Positions 59,084-64,000 of a DNA stretch of 64,000 nt are shown piece by piece. Both the position numbers and the translations under genes were made by a program. Under the pieces are notes generated by a model, which saw only the letters and a list, made by a program, of their open reading frames with translations, made no database searches and was not told the origin of the DNA. The stretch is from Poriferisodalis sp965204125 (lineage in GTDB: Bacteria > Actinomycetota > Acidimicrobiia > Acidimicrobiales > Poriferisodalaceae): contig NZ_OZ241968.1 in the NCBI RefSeq assembly GCF_965204125.1, positions 3,100,001-3,164,000 on the forward strand, given 5' to 3'. Within the stretch, counting starts at the first letter, position 1; every line of letters begins with the position of its first letter.

Positions 59084-61443
59084 ACCGGTCGGACGCGTCG
59101 CTGAAGGTCACCGGCACAGCTCCGTACGCCGTTGATGTCGCGCTCGCCGGGATGCTGCACGCGAAAGTGCTCCGCTCTCCCCATGCCCATGCGCTCGTCG
59201 CCCACATCGACACGGCCGCCGCCGAGCAGGCCCCCGGTGTGCGGGCCGTGCTCACCCGCCGTGACCTGCTCGACGGCGAGCACCGTGGCCGCTGGGCCTC
59301 CGCTGACCTCCAGCACCGCCCATCGGATGCGCCACTCGTCGCAGCGCACAGCTACGGCTACTTCATCAAGGACCAGCCGATCTTGGCGCTCGAGCGCGTG
59401 CGCTGCATCGGCGACCCGGTGGTCGCCATCGCCGCCGAGACCGAGCTCGATGCGGCCCGGGCGCTCTCGCTGGTGCACGTCACCTACGAGCCGCTGCCGG
59501 CGGTCACCAACTTCGACGAAGCGCTCGCAGATGGGGCGTCGGAGATCTTCCCCGAAGCGCCGCTGGGGATGACGCCCGCCTACGGACAGGGTGCAAGCGG
59601 CGGTGCCAGGCCGCGCCCCAATGTCTGTTACCGCTTCGGCTACGAGACCGGTGACCCGGCAGCCTTCGAGGGCTGCGACCACGTCTTCACTGACGTCTTC
59701 GCGTTCGACGGCCGCCAGCAGCATCTCCACCTCGAACCCTTCGTGGCCGTGGCCAGGTGGTCGGCGCAGGTGACCGGCGACGACAGCCGGCTGGAGCTGT
59801 GGTCGAGCTGCCAGAACCCCTTCCCGGTTCGCAAGGAGATGGCCCGCCTATTGGGCATCGGCGAGCAGCGGGTACGCATGCACGTCGGCTATCTCGGCGG
59901 CGGCTTCGGGGCCAAGAACGGCTGCAAGACCGAGCCCATCGCAGCGCTGCTGGCGCTCAAGGCTGGCGCGCCGGTGCGCTATTGCCTGACGCTCGACGAA
60001 GGCTTCTGGACGATGCGCCAGCACAATGCCCGCCTGACGCTTCGCACCGGCGTCATGGCCGACGGCACGCTGGTGGCCCGCGACGCCGAAGTGCTGCTCG
60101 ACGCCGGCGCATACGCGGATGCCAGCCCGCTGGTGGCCGAGAAGGCCGGCTACCGGGTCGCTGGGCCGTACCGCTGGCAGCACATCCGCTCGGTCACCGA
60201 TGCAGTGCTCACCAACACCACGCCGGCCGGACCGTTCCGGGGCTTCGGAGGCACGCAGGCCAACTTCGCCTGCGAGAGCCAGATCGACATGATCGCGGCG
60301 AGGCTCGGCATGGACCCGGTGGAGTTGCGCCGTCGCAACCTGATCGGTCTCGGCGAGTCGTACGTGCCGGGCGAGTCGGCCATGGACTCCGATCTCATCG
60401 AAGGCCTCGATCTGGTGGCGTCGCACATCGGGATGGACGGCCCACGTCCGGTGGGACGGGGTCGCGGTGTGGCGGTGGGCTTCAAGGACTCGGGCGGGGT
60501 GAACAAGCCGGCACAGGCCCGGGTGAAGGTGGCCACTTCGGGCGACGCCTGGGTGCAGTGCGGCACGGTCGAGATGGGCCAAGGCGCACAGACCGCCCTG
60601 CGGGAAGTTGCTGCACGCGTGCTCGGCGTGAGCCGCGAGCGGGTCCACTGGTCAGACATCGACACCGACCACACGCCCTTCGACCAGGGCACCAACGCAT
60701 CGTCGGCGATCTCTGTGATGGGACAGGCGGTGCAGAAGGCCGCTGAGGCAGCCCGGCTGCGTGTCCTGCAGTTCTCCGCCACGGCCTTGGACGTCCCGGT
60801 CGAGCAGGTCGATTTCCGGGACGGTTTCGTGATCGTGACACCTCCCGACGGCTCGGGTGAGCCCGAGCGCCGCCCGCTCGCGCCCTTGGTCATGGGCTTC
60901 TACGGCGGCACCGGTTACGAGTTCACCGGCGAGGGTTTCTTCAAAGCGCCCACAGACCACCGGGCCCCGCTGGAATCGCCGTGCGTGTCGTGGGAGTACG
61001 GCTGGGGCGCTGCGGAGGTGTCGGTGGACGCCGAGACCGGCGCTGTCACGGTGCACCGCCTAGTGGTCTCGGGTGATGCCGGGGCTGTGTTGCACGAGGG
61101 CGCCTGCCGGGGGCAGGACGAGGGCGCGGCGATCATGGGGCTAGGCGGTGCCCTGTTCGAGACCATGCGCTTCGACGGCCCCGACTTGACCAACGGCAGG
61201 CTCGTCGACTACCGGGTGCCACGGGCCAGCGACCTTCCAGCGGAGTTCGTGTCGATCACCCAGGAGCAGGGCCACGGCCCGGGACCGTTCGGCTCGAAAG
61301 GCCTCGGCGAGGGAGCGATGCTGCCGATCGCATCGGCCATCGCGAACGCCGTCGCCGACGCGACTGGTGCCCGCGTCACGTCCATGCCCCTGACTCCGGA
61401 AACCGTGCTCGCCGCGCTGGATGAAACACGGGGTGGGCAATGA
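59080..61443 (+). CDS. molybdenum hydroxylase large subunit (xanthine dehydrogenase/aldehyde oxidase type)
   Basis: A 787-residue Mo-cofactor subunit. LKVTGTAPYAVDVALAGMLH starts the a/b hammerhead domain. The Mo domain shows GGGFGAKNGCKTEPIAALLA, PFRGFGGTQANFACESQIDM, CGTVEMGQGAQTALREVAAR and the catalytic-Glu loop GSKGLGEGAMLP. The CO dehydrogenase active-site loop AYRCSFR is absent, so aldehyde or heterocycle oxidation is likely. It forms a two-protein enzyme with the fused FAD/iron-sulfur subunit. Its stop overlaps the VOC gene start (ATGA). Confidence 0.92.
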   Translation: MNRSDASLKVTGTAPYAVDVALAGMLHAKVLRSPHAHALVAHIDTAAAEQAPGVRAVLTRRDLLDGEHRGRWASADLQHRPSDAPLVAAHSYGYFIKDQPILALERVRCIGDPVVAIAAETELDAARALSLVHVTYEPLPAVTNFDEALADGASEIFPEAPLGMTPAYGQGASGGARPRPNVCYRFGYETGDPAAFEGCDHVFTDVFAFDGRQQHLHLEPFVAVARWSAQVTGDDSRLELWSSCQNPFPVRKEMARLLGIGEQRVRMHVGYLGGGFGAKNGCKTEPIAALLALKAGAPVRYCLTLDEGFWTMRQHNARLTLRTGVMADGTLVARDAEVLLDAGAYADASPLVAEKAGYRVAGPYRWQHIRSVTDAVLTNTTPAGPFRGFGGTQANFACESQIDMIAARLGMDPVELRRRNLIGLGESYVPGESAMDSDLIEGLDLVASHIGMDGPRPVGRGRGVAVGFKDSGGVNKPAQARVKVATSGDAWVQCGTVEMGQGAQTALREVAARVLGVSRERVHWSDIDTDHTPFDQGTNASSAISVMGQAVQKAAEAARLRVLQFSATALDVPVEQVDFRDGFVIVTPPDGSGEPERRPLAPLVMGFYGGTGYEFTGEGFFKAPTDHRAPLESPCVSWEYGWGAAEVSVDAETGAVTVHRLVVSGDAGAVLHEGACRGQDEGAAIMGLGGALFETMRFDGPDLTNGRLVDYRVPRASDLPAEFVSITQEQGHGPGPFGSKGLGEGAMLPIASAIANAVADATGARVTSMPLTPETVLAALDETRGGQ

Positions 61444-62342
61444 GCCCTGCCGCGAAGCCAGCATCGTGGGCGATCACCCATCTGCGCCATGTCTCGCTGC
61501 GCTGCGCGGCGTTCGACGAGAGCGTCGACTACTACGCCGGGCCGTGGGGGCTGCAGCGACTCGCCGATTCCGATGACGGCACCGCCGTGCTGCGGGCAAC
61601 AGGCCCAGAGCATCATGTGCTCGAGCTGCATCGAGCAGATCGCAACGGCATCGACCACATCGGCCTGGGTCTCGCCGACGACCGTGCCGTCGACGCTGCG
61701 GCAGCCGGGCTGGCAGAACGCAACGTGGCACTGCTGAGCGAGCCCGCCGAGTTGGATCGTGCCGGCGGCGGCTATGGATTCCGGATCGCGGACCCAGAAG
61801 GGCGTGTTGTCGAGCTGGCTGCCCGCACGGAGGCGGTCAAACCGCTCGACACCGGTGCCGCGCCGTTCAAGCTCGCGCATGTCGTGCTCAATACCGCAGA
61901 CATCGAAGCGCTGCGCACCTGGTGGTGCGACGTGCTGGGTTTCCGGGTGAGCGACTGGAGCGAGCGCCAGATGGTGTTCCTGCGCTGCAACGCCGATCAT
62001 CACTCCATCGCGTTCAACCGGGCCGAGTGGGCCTCGCTCAACCACGTCGCGTACGAAGTCCCATCGCTGGACGCCTACATGGCATCGCTGGGACGTCTCA
62101 ACCGCGCTGGACACACCGTGGGCTGGGGTCCCGGACGCCACGGGCCGGGCAACAACGCTTTCGGCTACTTCGTCGACCCCGCCGGCACCGTTCCCGAGAT
62201 CACCGCCGAAGTCCAGCAAGTCGACGAGGCGACGTGGGTGCCGCGTACCTGGCCCCGCACGCCCGAGCTGTCCGACCGCTGGGGCACGGCTGGCCCGCCT
62301 TCGCCCGAGATGCGCCAGCACATGGCCGGAGCGCCCGAATAG
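61440..62342 (+). CDS. two-domain VOC protein, extradiol dioxygenase-like
   Basis: A 300-residue protein with two glyoxalase/VOC modules: ITHLRHVSLRCAAFDESVDY to about 130 and KLAHVVLNTADIEALRTWWC to the end. Metal-ligand positions in module 2 are His (LAHVVLN), His (SLNHVAYEV) and Glu (GTVPEITAE), the extradiol dioxygenase triad. Ring cleavage of a catechol-type intermediate fits a Rieske-initiated pathway. A glyoxalase role is the alternative. It is the last gene of the operon. Confidence 0.85.
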   Translation: MSPAAKPASWAITHLRHVSLRCAAFDESVDYYAGPWGLQRLADSDDGTAVLRATGPEHHVLELHRADRNGIDHIGLGLADDRAVDAAAAGLAERNVALLSEPAELDRAGGGYGFRIADPEGRVVELAARTEAVKPLDTGAAPFKLAHVVLNTADIEALRTWWCDVLGFRVSDWSERQMVFLRCNADHHSIAFNRAEWASLNHVAYEVPSLDAYMASLGRLNRAGHTVGWGPGRHGPGNNAFGYFVDPAGTVPEITAEVQQVDEATWVPRTWPRTPELSDRWGTAGPPSPEMRQHMAGAPE

Positions 62343-62371
62343 CCGACAGTTCTGCTGAGTTGGCTGCTCAG

Positions 62372-63415
62372 CTAACCGAGCTGCTGCAGGGAAGCGGCTG
62401 CGCCGTCGACGGCTTCCTGGGAACTGCAGATCAGCACGATCGCCGGGTCGTGCGCGCTGGCGGCAGGCACGATGCGCCAGCTCCTGGCTACGGCCTGCAC
62501 CTCGTGGCAGCCTCCGTCAGAGCTGGAGAACCAGCCTTTTGCCCGCATCAGGCCCGGCGGTGATGATTCGAACCAGCGGGCGACTTCGGCCACCTCCCAC
62601 GGTCTTGCCGGCGTCACGACAGCACTTGCCACGTCGAAGGGGTGATCGCTCACGTCGGTTGGGAAGGTCGCTCCACGCAGAGCAGCGCCGAGCAGCAGCC
62701 GAGGGTCGATGCGGCCGTGCACCGCGGGAACGACCATCCGGCCGGGCGCAAGCCGGCCGAGTCGGTCGGTGAGAGCCGCAACCTCGTCGCCGTCAACTTG
62801 GTCCACCTTCGACAGCACCACTAGGTGAGCCACGTCGATCTGACGACGTACGGCGGGCCCGACGCGCAAGTCGCCCAACTGTGAAGCCAGCTGCTGCGCG
62901 TCCACCACGGCAACAACACCGTCGAGCATGCAGCCCGCAGCCCCCTCGGCTGCCAGCGCCAGCGTGGCGGGATCGGCGACCCCGCTGGCTTCCACCACGA
63001 TGGCATCGCTCATTCGGGCGCCAGCCAACTCTTCCAAGGTCTCAGCGAGGTCGTCTACCAGTGCACAGCAGGCGCATCCGTTGGTGAGCTCGACCCGATC
63101 AGGCGTTCGTGACGCGACCTGCAACCCCTCAATAGCTGCAGCGTCGATGTTCACGGGCCCGATGTCGTTCACCACCGCGGCGATGCGAAGCCCGGCAGGT
63201 TCGGCCAGCAGCCGGCGCAGCACCGTGGTCTTTCCGCTGCCGAGGAAGCCCGTCAGCACCGTGACGCCGACGTCTTCTGCACCGCTGTCGCCGGGCCGCC
63301 GCCGTGCCGCTGCGATCGAGCCGACTGTGGTCTGCCACGCAGCGTCGAACTCGTCGATGCCCCCGGGCTGCGCTCGCAGCAGCCCCGGATCGCCCGAGTT
63401 CGTTTCGGTGTTCAT
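62372..63415 (-). CDS. CobW/COG0523-family metallochaperone GTPase
   Basis: A 347-residue G3E GTPase. P-loop VTVLTGFLGSGKTTVLRRLL, the zinc-binding NGCACCALVDDLAETL (GCxCC), VVEASGVADPATLALA, and LSKVDQVD as the base-specificity motif. The C-terminal CobW domain is divergent (AKGWFSSSDGGCHEVQAVAR). It probably delivers a divalent metal to an unknown client. An N-terminal extension of about 45 residues precedes the P-loop. It is five bp from the sterol-reductase-like gene on the same strand, and convergent with the VOC gene. Confidence 0.88.
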   Translation of the reverse strand: MNTETNSGDPGLLRAQPGGIDEFDAAWQTTVGSIAAARRRPGDSGAEDVGVTVLTGFLGSGKTTVLRRLLAEPAGLRIAAVVNDIGPVNIDAAAIEGLQVASRTPDRVELTNGCACCALVDDLAETLEELAGARMSDAIVVEASGVADPATLALAAEGAAGCMLDGVVAVVDAQQLASQLGDLRVGPAVRRQIDVAHLVVLSKVDQVDGDEVAALTDRLGRLAPGRMVVPAVHGRIDPRLLLGAALRGATFPTDVSDHPFDVASAVVTPARPWEVAEVARWFESSPPGLMRAKGWFSSSDGGCHEVQAVARSWRIVPAASAHDPAIVLICSSQEAVDGAAASLQQLG

Positions 63416-63420
63416 ATGCC

Positions 63421-64000
63421 TCAGTAGATCCGGGGCACGATGCGCCACGGCACCTCGCTGCGGTACCGCTCCCACAGCTCGCCGTACTTGGCCGCGCAGC
63501 GCCGGTCGTCATCGCGTTCACGCGGCACCAGCAGCAGCACGTAGTACAGCGGGTACAGCCACGGCCAGACCACCGCAGGCCAACCCAGGGCTAGCGCGAG
63601 CCCGGTCGCCATCGCGATCTCGCCCAAGTAGTTGACGTGCCGAGACAGACCCCAGAATCCGCTGGCGAGCACTTGGCGCTCGCCGTCGGACAGCGCCCGG
63701 GGAGCCAGCCCCAGGAATGACCGCTCGGGATTTCGCTTGAAGCTGTACTTCTGCATGTTCGATCCGCGCGCCAGCGTCCATCCGAACAGGAACACGACGG
63801 CGGCGAGCACCGCCAGCCAGGCAGGTGCATGCGGATTCGGGCGATCTGCCACCGCCCACAGCCCGACGGCGTAGAAGTACGGGTACCAGCACAGGCAGCC
63901 CCACACGAGCTTGAACCCCACCCGTTCCGCGAAGAGGTCATAGGTGTACAGGTGGACGTGCTCGAAGAACAGGTAGTCGCACACGAACCAGCTGAACAGC
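63421..64000 (-). CDS. ERG4/ERG24-type sterol reductase homologue, 5' end outside window
   Basis: About 193 C-terminal residues are visible; the gene continues past the right edge (LFSWFVCDYLFFEHVHLYTY is in frame upstream of any start). Features match the delta-14/delta-7/delta-24(28) sterol reductase family: FERVGFK-like AERVGFKLVWGCLCWYPYFY, SGFWGLSRHVNYLGEIAMAT, YPLYYVLLLVPRERDDDRRC and the end AAKYGELWERYRSEVPWRIV then PRIY. Several transmembrane helices are present. The enzyme would reduce a double bond of a sterol or related polycycle with NADPH. The bacterial substrate is unknown. Confidence 0.85.
   Translation of the reverse strand, partial: LFSWFVCDYLFFEHVHLYTYDLFAERVGFKLVWGCLCWYPYFYAVGLWAVADRPNPHAPAWLAVLAAVVFLFGWTLARGSNMQKYSFKRNPERSFLGLAPRALSDGERQVLASGFWGLSRHVNYLGEIAMATGLALALGWPAVVWPWLYPLYYVLLLVPRERDDDRRCAAKYGELWERYRSEVPWRIVPRIY

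Noticed and set aside
59080..61443. Aerobic CO dehydrogenase large subunit
   Set aside because: The CO dehydrogenase active-site loop AYRCSFR is missing; the protein fits the xanthine dehydrogenase/aldehyde oxidase group.

Overview
The window is high-GC DNA from an actinobacterium, most likely of the class Acidimicrobiia and probably marine. The evidence is a WhiB regulator, a PimB-type mannosyltransferase, many luciferase-like flavin oxidoreductases, several CaiB/BaiF CoA-transferases, many apparently leaderless starts (TAnnnT six or seven bases before the start codon) and a well-preserved homologue of the DMSP lyase DddP. The class and habitat are inferences. No rRNA, tRNA or CRISPR array was seen.

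Region 1 (1-19.7 kb) is mostly housekeeping: an SRPBCC protein and mannosyltransferase pair, queG, a soluble Ser/Thr kinase, whiB-trpD, the RNase P RNA gene, a histidine phosphatase whose 5' end is repeated four times, a bifunctional penicillin-binding protein, thiamine kinase with a thiamine-type binding lipoprotein, and a metY / CoA-binding / thioredoxin-NHL / glycosidase operon.

Region 2 (19.7-33.1 kb) is catabolic: a Ser-ligated molybdoenzyme with a flavin oxidoreductase, a double CoA-transferase, an acyl-CoA dehydrogenase-like oxidase, a two-subunit biotin-dependent acyl-CoA carboxylase, the dddP homologue and a MOSC protein.

Region 3 (33.1-40.3 kb) is accessory: a VapBC pair, a CoA-transferase remnant, an array of small paralogous membrane proteins (one a fusion), GC-rich non-coding modules, a repeat-rich secreted protein and a serine recombinase. 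A 106-bp imperfect direct repeat brackets 35.9-40.3 kb and contains the 3' end of the adjacent CoA-transferase gene, which suggests an inserted element.

Region 4 (40.3-64 kb) returns to catabolism: two overlapping CoA-transferases, a limonene-epoxide-hydrolase-like protein with an SDR, an amidohydrolase, an aminotransferase, an orphan ABC ATPase, a carboxyltransferase, and a tightly packed operon (Rieske oxygenase, cupin, SDR, ThDP enzyme, fused FAD/[2Fe-2S] subunit, molybdenum hydroxylase, double-VOC dioxygenase-like protein). The window ends in a CobW-type GTPase and a 5'-truncated ERG4/ERG24-type sterol reductase homologue.
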